Assembly (NCBI GenBank): GCA_951394045.1
Contig: OX595997.1
Span: forward strand, 620,001 to 684,000
DNA length: 64,000 nt
Origin: Nitzschia sp. DOCU1
Taxonomy: Eukaryota > Bacillariophyta > Bacillariophyceae > Bacillariales > Bacillariaceae
Reading direction: 5' to 3'
Part shown: one piece after another, positions 52,951 through 62,643 of the stretch
Numbering within the stretch: the stretch's first letter is position 1
Layout: each line of letters begins with the position of its first letter
The notes under the pieces: model-generated
What the model saw: the letters and a program-made list of their open reading frames with translations, nothing else
Told to the model about the DNA's origin: nothing
Database searches by the model: none
Translations under genes and position numbers: made by a program

Positions 52951-53756
52951 ATGAATCTTACCGACTCGTTTTCGATTGGTTCTGCTACCAAACCCAGTCA
53001 CAAGCGCAAATGCGATTTGTCGTCGGAAACTCCGGTAGTCGTCCTGGTGGATGCTGGCAATAATCTTCAGTCACGCCTACAAGACGCCAAAGTCCAACTC
53101 TTGAATCGTCGTAACCAATACTATACGGATGATGTCTTGTTGGAACGTTTGCAAATGATTCACAAGGATGAGTTGCAAGAACCTTTGCTTGCCCTCAAAG
53201 CCAAGGCAGAACAAATTCAGGCCACATTGGATGCGCAGATTCAAGAGGCTCAAGCCGCGTGTCAACAAGAATCATCCGTTTTGGTACAATTGACCCGAAA
53301 CTTGCAACAATTGGAACAAAATCGCAATAGTTTGTTGCAAGATATGGATGAAATGGATCAGCGTCAAATGGAATTGCAACAACAAATTGCCTTGCACCAG
53401 CAAGAGGCAGCTCAGGAAATTGACTATATAGATAGTGTGGAAGAAGAACGCAAGCGAGAAGTTCCTCGTTTGAAACATTCCATTTCCTTGTATGCTTCGA
53501 CGACTGGAATCAAGTGGGACTTTTCCCAAGAAGACATTTTGGCGGGATCTGTGGTAAGTCAATACTCAATCATGACAAATGGGGAATAGTATGTAGTGCA
53601 TTGTCCTTTGTATCCTCACGTGACATCCACCTCGTAACTCGAAAACAGGATATCCCCGACCGCAAGGGGCTCAAGCTCTTTTCCATTGATCCGCGTGACC
53701 ATGATCCCGTGGAGACGGCAAACCGCTTGTGGAACTTGATTGAGGGCTCGTCGTAA
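52951..53756 (+). CDS. SPC24: Kinetochore protein Spc24-like
   Basis: Exons 52951-53553 and 53649-53756 with a 95-bp GTAAGT..ACAG intron between codons; product 236 aa. A long coiled coil (about residues 45-170, Gln/Leu-rich, LQQLEQNRNSLLQDMDEMD) leads to a small globular domain: PRLKHSISLYASTTGIKWDF...AGSVDIPDRKGLKLFSIDP, then VETANRLWNLI. This order, with the terminal A-N-x-L-W helix, is that of Spc24, which with Spc25 links the Ndc80 complex to the inner kinetochore. Spc25 has a similar fold, so the assignment between the two is by eye. Using only the first exon would lose the last strand and the LW helix. Confidence 0.7.
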
Positions 53757-54710
53757 CATCACAAATGACGACCCAAGGCACTGGCGTTTTGAGACTTTCA
53801 AGGGGCATACGATAAATTGAAGTCACTATTATTATTATTATCTTGTACTGGACGGTTTAACATTCGTAGACGTGCAGCTTGGCGGTTTCGAAACTCGCTC
53901 AGAAGGATTTGGATCGACACGTTACTACAGCGTTCCCAACAAAGACTATATTGTAGGCAATTGCATAGTACCTTTGATGGATAGTACTATACAGAATAAG
54001 GGCACGGTCTACAATCGTCGGGGCAAGTAGTACAGGATGCATGTCATCCAGCATCTCAACGCTACATGCATACGCTTCCTTTGACAGAAGAAATCACAGT
54101 CTATCATTTATCATAACATAGGGTGGTCTACAACAAGAAAAGGAAGATCGGAATGAATGCGAGACACAAGTGTAGGAAGAAAGTCTGTACAATCCAACGA
54201 CCCCAAGGCTCTTGGAGGAGGATGAATGGATAATATGTGTGCTGTCGTATCGTCACCAGAGGCGCCCAAAGCCAATATCATCGAGAAAACGCCATAGCAG
54301 AGGCGTCGGCATTTCTAGAACAACAGGATGTTGCTCTTGTGATGATTGGTATCGATTCTCGTCTTGTGTCTCGCAGAGGAAAAGGGAAAGGGTACAGTGA
54401 AGAGTAGGTGAAAGACCTCATTCGAGGTCCCAATAGTATACAGTATAATATAAAGCTGTGAAAGGATCATTGCGAAGTTGGAACAGCACCAATAAGTACG
54501 ACCACCCCGACCCAAGATGGCGGTGAAACAAAAAGGGCTGCCTCGCGCGCTGGCCCAACTTTGGACTGCGTACAATTTGTACTGGACTATTCACATGCCC
54601 CAAATCAGCGGAGAAATATCCTCCATTCTGGTCGTGATCCAAAACGTCCTACATCTTTCGTCGTCTAACGAACAATAGGATCCTTGGACCATGACGGGGT
54701 GTCGCGTATG
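53757..54710. other. Intergenic, convergent flanks
   Basis: About 950 bp between convergent genes; no supported gene. An ATT microsatellite (TATTATTATTATT) lies at about 53828-53840. Confidence 0.45.
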
Positions 54711-55358
54711 TTAATCCGTCCATTCAAAGTCAGAAATATCGCCCAGATCAATGTCAATATCTTGAGAAATAACATCTTCCCAAACGGCCATCATATTGGT
54801 GTCATCTTCTGCGATAGGAGTGGGGTCAAACGGTTGACTGGATGCGTCCTGCGCCACGCAATCCCAAGACTCTTGTAACGTTCTAACCACGAGGTCGATC
54901 TCATCGTTTTTAACTTGATCGTCAGTCAAACCCGAAACACAGCATAGTCGTTGTCGTCTTTCTTCGTAACTTAGTCTCTTGGGGAAGACATAGGAGTGCC
55001 TGCGCTCGCTGACTTTTGGTGCTTCAGGACCAGCAATCTTCTTCACCGGCAGGGTATTGTCTGCATGTTGCCAATCGAGCGAGACAGGAAGACCGTCTTG
55101 ACATAGAGGATGATCCCCAACCACCAAGGCATACTCTCGGGTGTGTATACGGTCCCAACTAACCCGCTTCTTTGCTTGTGGTGCTTTAGTGGATTGGAAC
55201 TTGGGCGACATGCCGGTCGTCAGGGAACCATGCGAGGAATCGTCGCCCTCGCTGACCGGCTCGAGATAAGGCATCGACTCATCATGACAGGCGGTCATAG
55301 TAACATCATTATCGTCGGAGCATGATGATTGCATGATAACATCTTCAGACATATCCAT
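54711..55358 (-). CDS. Family B protein (lineage-specific, unknown), member 1
   Basis: 215 aa from ATG 55358. A Ser/Asp-rich N-terminus is followed by the conserved domain (about residues 70-165): KKRVSWDRIHTREYALVVGD, HPLCQDGLPVSLDWQH, a linker ending SYVFPKRLSYEERRQRL, and GLTDDQVKNDE. An acidic tail (DIDIDLGDISDFEW) ends the protein. The domain matches the C-terminal module of family A position by position: V-x-[FW]...R-x-Y, a turn with N/D-P, [IL]-[GD]-W-x-[YH], a basic R-x-x-[YF] link, and a helix with E-R-x-x-x-L-x-x-x-x-[GA]-[YFL]-[TS]. Function unknown. Confidence 0.8.
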   Translation of the reverse strand: MDMSEDVIMQSSCSDDNDVTMTACHDESMPYLEPVSEGDDSSHGSLTTGMSPKFQSTKAPQAKKRVSWDRIHTREYALVVGDHPLCQDGLPVSLDWQHADNTLPVKKIAGPEAPKVSERRHSYVFPKRLSYEERRQRLCCVSGLTDDQVKNDEIDLVVRTLQESWDCVAQDASSQPFDPTPIAEDDTNMMAVWEDVISQDIDIDLGDISDFEWTD

Positions 55359-56830
55359 TCTAATAACCCTAGTCAAGCAACAGTGTGATGTGAACGATTT
55401 TGTGTCTGAAAGTTATCTCGTTATGGGTTAACTTGTTGTTGCAGTTGAGTTTCCCGGCCGAAGGCGTCACTTCCGCCGGCCCCTTCGGTAGCGGTTTTCA
55501 AGAGAACCATCTGCAGCCGTACCAGGCATACGATACCGGTAGTATAGCGTACCAGTACCTGGTACCTGGTACAAAGCTACGAGGCATGAAATTAAGTCTG
55601 GAATCAACAAGCACGCCATTCCTTTCCTTTTGGGGCATTTGCCATTGGGCCAATGAAAATAAGTATACTACCATACCTGAAGATGTTCATAAAGGTCAAT
55701 TCTTCCCGCGAAGCACGCGAAGATGACTGCGATTGCATCCGACAGTACAAATTCTACGGCATTTCAGTTCGGACAAAAGAGGAAGCATGGCGGAACCCGA
55801 ACGGTGTTGATATGTCGCGTCGGTTCTTCTCGCCGTGCACAGCGATCGAGACCAACGATGACTTTCGTACCCAAGGTGGCGGCGGCTTCTATGCAATGTG
55901 ACAACGATTGGGCCTTCTTTAGGAGCACGAAGGAACGCGCGACAGCTTGGCCACGTCGTCATCGTTGCTTTTCTTGGCTGGAGTCGCCCGAAATCGCCGC
56001 TCCTTGGTGTTGGGCGCCATTTATTACTACTATCATACAAACCGTACGACTACCGATACGCAAAATGTGCGGGACAATGATCCTACTGCACTTCGACTAC
56101 CAGTACCAGTAGGTAGCTAGAGGTTGCTAGCTAGGTAGCTAGATGAAGGAGTAGACTATGATGAATGCGGTGCCATATTCTTGCTTCTGTTCTTCTTTAA
56201 CATTCTTACTATTATATTCTTCCTGCCTGCTGCTGACCCCCGCCGCACGTAACCGTTTCTTGTTCTTTGCGGCTGCGAACAAGCTAGTAGTAGGGAACAC
56301 TGCGTGCTGATTCTGCGTTGCTGTTCGTAGCGCCACACCAATCATCCTTCACCAACATCCTTCCCTGCAGGAGTTTTACGCTTGTTGTTGATGAAAAATG
56401 GTTGTTGCAGCTGCATGTGCATCTACTACTAGAAGGTAGTAGTATTGTTACTACTTCCCCTCGTCCTTTTTGTATTTCCCCTACCCCGCCACTTGCCCGA
56501 CTTCCCTCCGTCTCTGAAAACGCCGTTGGCGTGCTTTTTATTACTCGGCCTTTTTGTTGCTGCCGGAATACAAGTCTTGATTGGCGTCTTTATTCTTGCT
56601 TCCTGGATCGTCCTTCTTGCCCGCAACGCTTCACTGCCATTACTACTGTATTCCCCCCACCACCGTTTCTTAAGCAGCTGCCCGATTTTTTCTACACCGC
56701 CATTGACGTGCTACTTCTTATTCGTCCTTGGTTGCCGTCGAGTCTTGATGTATCTTTATTCTTGGCGCTAGGGCGTCCTTCTTAAGCGCGCGCGCCACTA
56801 CTAGTACTTTCTGTCACTTGGTGGTGGTTG
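55359..56830. other. Intergenic with decayed copies of the downstream gene's 3' end
   Basis: About 1.5 kb. Near 55533-55575 a dense palindrome array (ATACCGGTAG, GTACCTGGTACCTGGTAC) occurs, and at 56109-56145 a GCTAGCTAGGTAGCTAG run. Between 56479 and 56760 lie two diverged direct copies of the 3' end of the gene at 56831 (listed separately). Short frames through this part are by-products of the repeat. Confidence 0.55.
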
Positions 56831-56960
56831 TTACGAAGTGGCAGTCGCCGTCGAAGCTCTAGCAGCCGCCCGACTTTCTCGTCGTTCCTGACGACGCCGT
56901 TGACGTGCTTCTTCTTCTTCCTCTTTATTGCCATGAGAAAACGAGTCTTGATTTGTGGCA
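56479..56960. repeat. Three diverged direct copies of a roughly 200-bp unit
   Basis: Copies at about 56479-56600, 56680-56765 and 56868-56960 share, in order, GCCGCCCGACTTTCTCGTCG-like, GACGCCGTTGACGTGCTTCT, a pyrimidine-rich TTCTTATTC/TTATTGCC part and GAGTCTTGAT. The third copy is the coding 3' end of the gene at 56831-58018 on the minus strand (EEARQRRRQERRESRAAA). The other two are downstream and decayed. Confidence 0.65.
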
Positions 56961-58018
56961 GACGCATGACCCGAATCTTTCGTCTTGCTATTGCTAGAAC
57001 GTCTCGAGGAGGAACGTCGTTCTTGGAGTTCATCGCCATGGCTGCTACTACTGCGACTTCTTTGCGCTTGCGCTTCCAGCGCTCTCAGTTTTTCACGTGC
57101 TCGATCCTTGTCATTGTCTTCCAACACATTACTACTACTTCCTCGTCCAGACGCCAGGCGTTGTTGTTCAATTTCTCGACGACGATCCCTTGCGGATTTT
57201 GTGGATGACGACTTGCGTGGATTCGTGGGCGGTTTGTTATTGTTGTCATGAATATTCACAGTTTGCATGTCGTCGTCCTTGCTAGCGCTGCCCATTAAAA
57301 TACTTTGCATCAAGGCATCGTCATCGTCCGATTCGCCACCATCATGAGATTTGCTTGTAGAAAGAGGAGACGGTGTCATGTGTTTTTTCGACACGACCAG
57401 TGTCGGTTGTTTTTGCCTCTCAGTAGCAGGCGGTTTGACAATTTTGTAATTGGTCATGGTCCCACCCGCTTCGACATGATGCAATCTTGCTAGTAGCGAA
57501 TGTTGCGCGGCAAAAATATCATCATATTGAGCTTCCAAGGACAATCGCATCGTTTCTAAATGCACAGCAAGCAATTCAAACGAATGAAATTCATCTCGAT
57601 TTTGTGTCTTGTACGCCTGCAGTAATTTTTGCAAGTCCTTGGCAGAGCTTTTCAAAATTTTGAGTTGATGTTGTTTGGCGAGCATTTGATGCATGAATTG
57701 ACACAACAAGGCCTCCAGGCCAATGGCCCGATGCGCATAAATTTTGCGTTCTCCAAAAACTTCGGCTAATACATCGGCATAATCATCCACATTTTTCGCC
57801 TGAAGTTCTTGATCCATGCGTTTCAAAATTTCCAACAAGGTCATGCGACGCGTTTCTAAAGCATCCAACGACTGTAAACGATGCACTCGACGTAATCGGC
57901 CCTGCTCTTTGAGCTCGAGAATTTTCTGGCGGGTTTCTTGGGCTTGTACTTCGAGTCGTTGAATTTCGGGATCTTTGCCTTTGGGCGATGGCGTCCACGA
58001 TCGAAACAATCCGCTCAT
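56831..58018 (-). CDS. Coiled-coil protein of unknown function
   Basis: 395 aa from ATG 58018 (MSGLFRSWTPSPKGKDPEIQ); the open frame upstream to 58225 begins with TTG and looks like UTR. Residues 20-215 are nearly all helix, Leu/Gln-rich: LEVQAQETRQKILELKEQGR, LEILKRMDQELQ, HSFELLAVHLETMRLSLEAQ. This could form a coiled-coil or four-helix bundle of Snf7- or BAR-like kind. The rest is disordered and Ser/Arg-rich with RRSSSRRSSNSK and EEEEEARQRRRQERRESR. No family is recognised with confidence. The C-terminal coding DNA is itself part of a tandem repeat that continues past the stop. Confidence 0.75.
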   Translation of the reverse strand: MSGLFRSWTPSPKGKDPEIQRLEVQAQETRQKILELKEQGRLRRVHRLQSLDALETRRMTLLEILKRMDQELQAKNVDDYADVLAEVFGERKIYAHRAIGLEALLCQFMHQMLAKQHQLKILKSSAKDLQKLLQAYKTQNRDEFHSFELLAVHLETMRLSLEAQYDDIFAAQHSLLARLHHVEAGGTMTNYKIVKPPATERQKQPTLVVSKKHMTPSPLSTSKSHDGGESDDDDALMQSILMGSASKDDDMQTVNIHDNNNKPPTNPRKSSSTKSARDRRREIEQQRLASGRGSSSNVLEDNDKDRAREKLRALEAQAQRSRSSSSHGDELQERRSSSRRSSNSKTKDSGHASATNQDSFSHGNKEEEEEARQRRRQERRESRAAARASTATATS

Positions 58019-59195
58019 CTTTGTGTATACTTTGGAAGACAATAATGAACAATGACAAGGGATGTGAAGGATGAATGAGAGCAATGCATTCGAATGACTT
58101 TTAGGCGGCAAAAAGTCCTTGGTCTTTGCACTGTGCGTTTTGGCGTACCTAGCACGGTGCTTTTTACGGTGCGCTGCCGCCGAGCCAGCGGCGCGCGCGG
58201 GAGGAGATTTGAAAAAGAAGTCCAACTAGTCAATTAGCATTCCGCGCCATCCTATGGCATTTCAAATTTCCGCACCACCGCCACCCCCACTACAGCCACC
58301 TTAGAAAAGAAAGAAAAAAAAATCAGAAAAAGAAAGAAAAGGAGCAATCCATCGAAAGAACATAAACACCAAGAAAACAACCCCGAATATCAAATAAAAA
58401 TAATGGGGTGGACAGTAGTTAAAAAGTCCTCGCGGATTCCGATCCGCCGGGAACGCGGGTCGACCGACGTATCGGTTTTCCGATGCGATCGGAGCGGCAG
58501 CGTTTAATAAATAAGACCTCTTAACCCCCGCATTCAAATTTCCGCAATGACCCCACGGGACTCTTTCACGTTTCAGCGGTGAATCTTTGGCGACCACTGT
58601 TGCTTTGGCACGACCACCATCCACACTTTGTCATCACCAAGTTTCTGGCAATACGAACTTTCTCCCTTGTTTACACGAACGTTCTAGTAGGTAGTTCTCG
58701 TTGGGGGTATCATGGAGAGTTGGGGCTCTCCTCGAGAAAGTAGTAGTAGTAAAGATGAAGAACTAGGATGCTTGCTAGTACTACATTAAAGCAGCGAAAC
58801 AAAGTGTGCTATCCATGATTGTTTAGCAGCTACCTGGACACCTAGACTAGATAGTATTGCTGGTGATAGCAATGACGTTTTGTACTAGTCGCAAGCATAT
58901 TGCGCAAGCTGCTAGAGGACTCTCGAATCCACTCATCCGGAACTCGACAGTCGTGGTTGTACTTACTACTAGCTAACGTCCTGCTGGCTTCGCTACCAAC
59001 TAGTGTGGACGTGGGATCACTCTAGCTAGCTAGGATTGCTCAATCGCAATGGCAATGTCAGACGCACAAATGGTTGACAACTGTTTCTATAACGTTCGTG
59101 TCTTAAGGGATTAGCAGAAGGGAATATATCTACCGCAGGGGTAGAAGTAGCATCGGTGCGAGAATAGATCGCACCTACTAGAGCCAAGAGATTGG
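58019..59195. other. Intergenic
   Basis: About 1.2 kb without a supported gene. A purine-rich A/G tract is at about 58303-58345. TAG/CTA triplet palindromes such as CTAGCTAGCTAG occur around 59023-59034. Confidence 0.45.
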
Positions 59196-59888
59196 TTACT
59201 CTTCCAGTACTTGTACTGTCATTGTGGGATAGTAGTCGTCGTCGTTGTCAAAGCCACAGATATCGTCACCAAACATCATGGGCCATCTCGCAAAGACGGC
59301 AAAGGCGTCGCAGGTGGCCGGGCGATCCAGAGGCGATTCCATAGTGTACCTATCAAACTGATCGACATCTTGTACCATCACTGGGTCCGGTTGTAGATCA
59401 AACTCCAATGGAGAATTATGATCGTCGACAACGTCCGGCGCTCCCATCATACAACAATTCTCTAGTATACGTTTCCGTTCGGCCAGACCCAGTCTCGCCA
59501 GTCTCCCTCGTTCCGTTCGGCCGGAACTCTCTCGCATGAGCTCATAATCATTAATGTCGTATATTTGCTCTTCACCATACGTCCAATCCAGACTCAATGG
59601 CATCAAGTCGCAGCAGGCGGGATGATCTCCCAATGTCACCGAGTGCTCTCGGATTTTCGCTGCGGAAAAGCGCACATGTCGGCCTTCCTCACAACTTTGA
59701 TGTTGTGGTTGTTTTCGTCGTCGCGAGGATGATGACTCTTGTACGTCACATGTTTCTTCATCGTCCGAGTCCGACAAAAGCAAGGCAGCGGGTGCACTAT
59801 CTTTTAAATCTTCTGAATCTTCGCTGCCTCGGCGTTCCCAGGCAGCAAAGTATGGCTTGTAAATGGCCTCGAATAGACTACCACTCAT
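59196..59888 (-). CDS. Family B protein (lineage-specific, unknown), member 2
   Basis: 230 aa from ATG 59888. The N-terminus is acidic (SDSDDEETCDVQ) with a RRRKQPQH patch. The domain (about residues 70-155) reads HVRFSAAKIREHSVTLGD, HPACCDLMPLSLDWTYGEEQ, then YELMRESSGRTERGRLARLG and a helix LAERKRILENCCMMG. The acidic C-terminus has DDICGFDNDDDYY. The same layout as members 1 and 3 (acidic N-tail, module, acidic C-tail) suggests a small nuclear or cytosolic adaptor, but this is a guess. Confidence 0.8.
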   Translation of the reverse strand: MSGSLFEAIYKPYFAAWERRGSEDSEDLKDSAPAALLLSDSDDEETCDVQESSSSRRRKQPQHQSCEEGRHVRFSAAKIREHSVTLGDHPACCDLMPLSLDWTYGEEQIYDINDYELMRESSGRTERGRLARLGLAERKRILENCCMMGAPDVVDDHNSPLEFDLQPDPVMVQDVDQFDRYTMESPLDRPATCDAFAVFARWPMMFGDDICGFDNDDDYYPTMTVQVLEE

Positions 59889-61821
59889 TTTCGATAATGT
59901 GATTTGATGATGTTGCTATTGTTGCATGCTTTTCTCTCAGTATAATAAAATAATGAGGATGATCGATGGGAGTAATCACAAAAGTGTATGGGTTTGGCGG
60001 AGGCAAAATCGAAACTGGATCTTGTCTACGCTGCCTGCTTTGGAAATGGAAATGGGCAAAGGTCGCCGACACAAGTCGTGCCGGAAGACCCCATTTTTGG
60101 CCGAGAGGCATCGCCGTTGAACAACGAAATAGCGCGCCTGCGAAACGCCACTCTGGAAATTCGCGAGTGCCAATTTTCGCGTGCACGCCCGCGATAGGAC
60201 TGGTCGCAGTTTCGGGTTTCCGAGAAAAGGCGAACCAAGAGAAGCGCATGTGCAATCAAACACATAAAGAAACACCCGTGACATATCGACCGTTGAACAG
60301 CCAAAACCTTAAGTATTACTTTTCAAAAAGCAAATGTTTCAATACTCTATTTGAGTATGTAACCATGCCAACGGAATCGCAGAACCAAGAAATGCACTTG
60401 GCATCGCCTGGGTGTGACATGCCCGGCCTGGCACGAAATTCTATCGGGACTTCTAAACAAACACGGTCTTCGGGATGGCTGGCAAAAATTTGGTGCGGTT
60501 ATCCGACTGGAGTCTCAGTCGAAATAAGTAGGCTCATGGGATTCAACTTTTTTCTTCGCCTATGCTAGTTGCAAAGCCAAAACCTCAAAATGGCAATCCA
60601 GAGGCGGAAGCTCATCCGCACCACTAGTATTAGCGAATCATTGTGGGACTCACTAGTCGCCAAATTGCGCAAAAGCTAGTTACAAAATGCATAGTACTCC
60701 GAAAAGAGTCGACACCAAAAGGCCAAAGTATTCTTGTCTTTTATGGGCGACGGATGGTTCACAAATTGCTACTACTGTCTGCGGCGATGATGTAGTTGAT
60801 GATGATTGATCGTAAAGGGTATTCGAAAGAAGCAAGCATAGGTTTCGTCATCGTGCCCTTGGAACCGCATTCGGAGTACGCTAGTAGTAGTACTAGTTGC
60901 CACTCCGTAATAATGGTTCGATGATCATCCAAGTCTCGCACCTATTGTTACTCTCTACTGAATACAGTAGTTGCTACTCCCCAAGAACAGTTCGTCTTCC
61001 GAATACGGTAGTTGCTATTCCGCCATGGTTCAGCGAAAGTGCGAAGCGGCAAGAAAGATCATTCGAGGATCATTCATGAACTTCTCCATGGATGATCTTC
61101 CTCTCTCCTTGTTGTTGTTGTTGTTGATGCTGAAAGGGAGGAGAGATCCTGGGTTCGCAGCACCAGATCCATCAAACGGTAACGCTGACATTTGATTCCA
61201 CTTTTGTAGTTCGGAGCCAACTTTGGAGCCAAGTCTTTCTTCTGAGCCAACAAAAGTGGAATCAGCATGTAGCGGGACGGTTGATGAGGTCCAAGAATGC
61301 TGTGACTTATTGCCAGATGGCGAAAAATGTTGCATTGGTGGAGAATATGGTGGTACTTTTTATCCCGCATGAGGATGATCCCAGCAGTCTCGCACTTAAT
61401 CTTACTCCTCTTCCGAATAAGCTCTAGTTGCTTTTCCCCACCATCGGCTCGTCTTGCGAATAGTACGGTAGTTACTATTCCGCAATGGTTGGAGGATGAT
61501 CCAAGTCTTTCACCCATTGTCACTAGTCTTCCGAGTACGGGGGGTGCTATTCCGTCAAGGTTCAAGGATGATCCAAGCCTCGCACTCATCGTTGGTCGGG
61601 TAGGCGCACCAAGGCGTCGTAGCTATGATTCAGCAGGGACTACAGTTGTAGCTGGCATCGATACTGGAAGAAGTTCCTACTATACGGTGACATCATCTTT
61701 ACTAGCTCCCGCCGACAACACACAGTAGGGCCACACAGAAATCATTGGGTTTCTATTTGCCCCAGTAGTCACAGCACCTCGTAGTAACATCAACATTCAC
61801 GACGATACATCCCCAGTCTTC
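59889..61821. other. Intergenic with diverged tandem repeats
   Basis: About 1.9 kb. A 200-codon ATG frame at 59966-60568 (plus) has no domain, atypical composition and overlaps other frames; I do not call it. From about 60868 to 61600 there are diverged repeats (listed separately). An inverted pair GATTCCACTTTTG / CAAAAGTGGAATC lies at about 61194-61254. Confidence 0.5.
60868..61600. repeat. Dispersed-tandem repeat of GATGATCCAAGTCTCGCAC units
   Basis: Units containing GATGATCCAAGTCTCGCACC, then ATTGTTACTC, CTTCCGAATACGGTAGTTGC, TATTCCGCAATGGTT recur at about 60919-61032, 61372-61491, 61493-61560 and 61566-61600, with a partial copy at 60868-60918. Unit about 65-130 bp. A non-repeated insert (about 61035-61370) splits the array. 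Non-coding. Confidence 0.65.
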
Positions 61822-62643
61822 CTATTGACTCTTATTGAAATAGGTCACAGTTTTCGAGCAATGAAGAGTCACGTACTTGGAGTCAATGTGCTGTCTCTCC
61901 AGCAACAACAAATCCTCTTCTGTGATTCCTGAAACCCGCCGTAGCAAGCGTTTTCGTTGGTGATAATCCAGTTTGGGTAGGCGCCCCCGCGGTGTACGCC
62001 CTTGTCGTTGGCGCTGCCACTCAAACTCATCCACAGGAATCGAATGCGTGGGAGTGTGCTTCCAATCGAGTTCAATCGGGAGACTGCCTTCGCACCAATC
62101 ATGGACACCCACCGTCACGGCATGCTCTCGGATATGAACAGCAGAAAAGGCAACATGTTTCGTAGGCTTTTGGCGTTGCGTTCTCGTTCTCGTGAGGGCT
62201 TGCTCCGCGATTGTCGTAGTCTTTGCCCGAGGTGCGGCGGGAATGGTTGTGCTGGCCCTGTCAAGCTGGAAACTCAATGGTGGTCTTCCCGGTCCGGTTG
62301 CTTCCGAGCCTTTCTTTATTAGTTTTCGCATGACATCATCCGAGTCTTGTATCGTGAAACCTTGAGCGCTTACACGCAACTGGGCCCGCGATACTGGCTG
62401 TGCCGATGCATGGCGGGGCGTCTCTCCTATTTCCACTTTCCGTGTCTTTGCCGTCAATTCTTCTGGTCGGTCCCCTTGTCCATCATCTAGTTTAGCTGCA
62501 ACGAGATGAAGAGGCCGATTACGGCTGGTAACATTGTGGTAGGATATTAATAGCATGTTGCAAGTTTGTTTGTTTGATTGATTGATTGTTATGATAAGAA
62601 CAATGAATGAGGACCGATTGGCGGCGGGGTGCGGGTTTCTCAT
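61822..62643 (-). CDS. Family B protein (lineage-specific, unknown), member 3
   Basis: 273 aa from ATG 62643. A long low-complexity N-terminus with a basic TRTRTQRQKPTK run precedes the module (about residues 165-250): KHVAFSAVHIREHAVTVGV, HDWCEGSLPIELDWKHTP, then DEFEWQRQRQGRTPRGRLPK and helix YHQRKRLLRRVSGITEEDL. The GRT-x-R-GRL linker is shared with member 2. The last 17 residues (YVTLHCSKTVTYFNKSQ) after a short acidic helix look non-conserved, and an unseen 3' exon is possible. Function unknown. Confidence 0.75.
   Translation of the reverse strand: MRNPHPAANRSSFIVLIITINQSNKQTCNMLLISYHNVTSRNRPLHLVAAKLDDGQGDRPEELTAKTRKVEIGETPRHASAQPVSRAQLRVSAQGFTIQDSDDVMRKLIKKGSEATGPGRPPLSFQLDRASTTIPAAPRAKTTTIAEQALTRTRTQRQKPTKHVAFSAVHIREHAVTVGVHDWCEGSLPIELDWKHTPTHSIPVDEFEWQRQRQGRTPRGRLPKLDYHQRKRLLRRVSGITEEDLLLLERQHIDSKYVTLHCSKTVTYFNKSQ

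Noticed and set aside
56318..56785. 155-codon plus-strand frame
   Set aside because: It runs through the decayed downstream copies of the coiled-coil gene's 3' end in antisense. Its Leu/Pro/Phe-rich translation is explained by the repeat.
59966..60568. 200-codon plus-strand ATG frame between family B genes
   Set aside because: No domain, unusual composition and several overlapping frames on both strands. It lies where the family B promoter is expected, so a chance frame is more likely.
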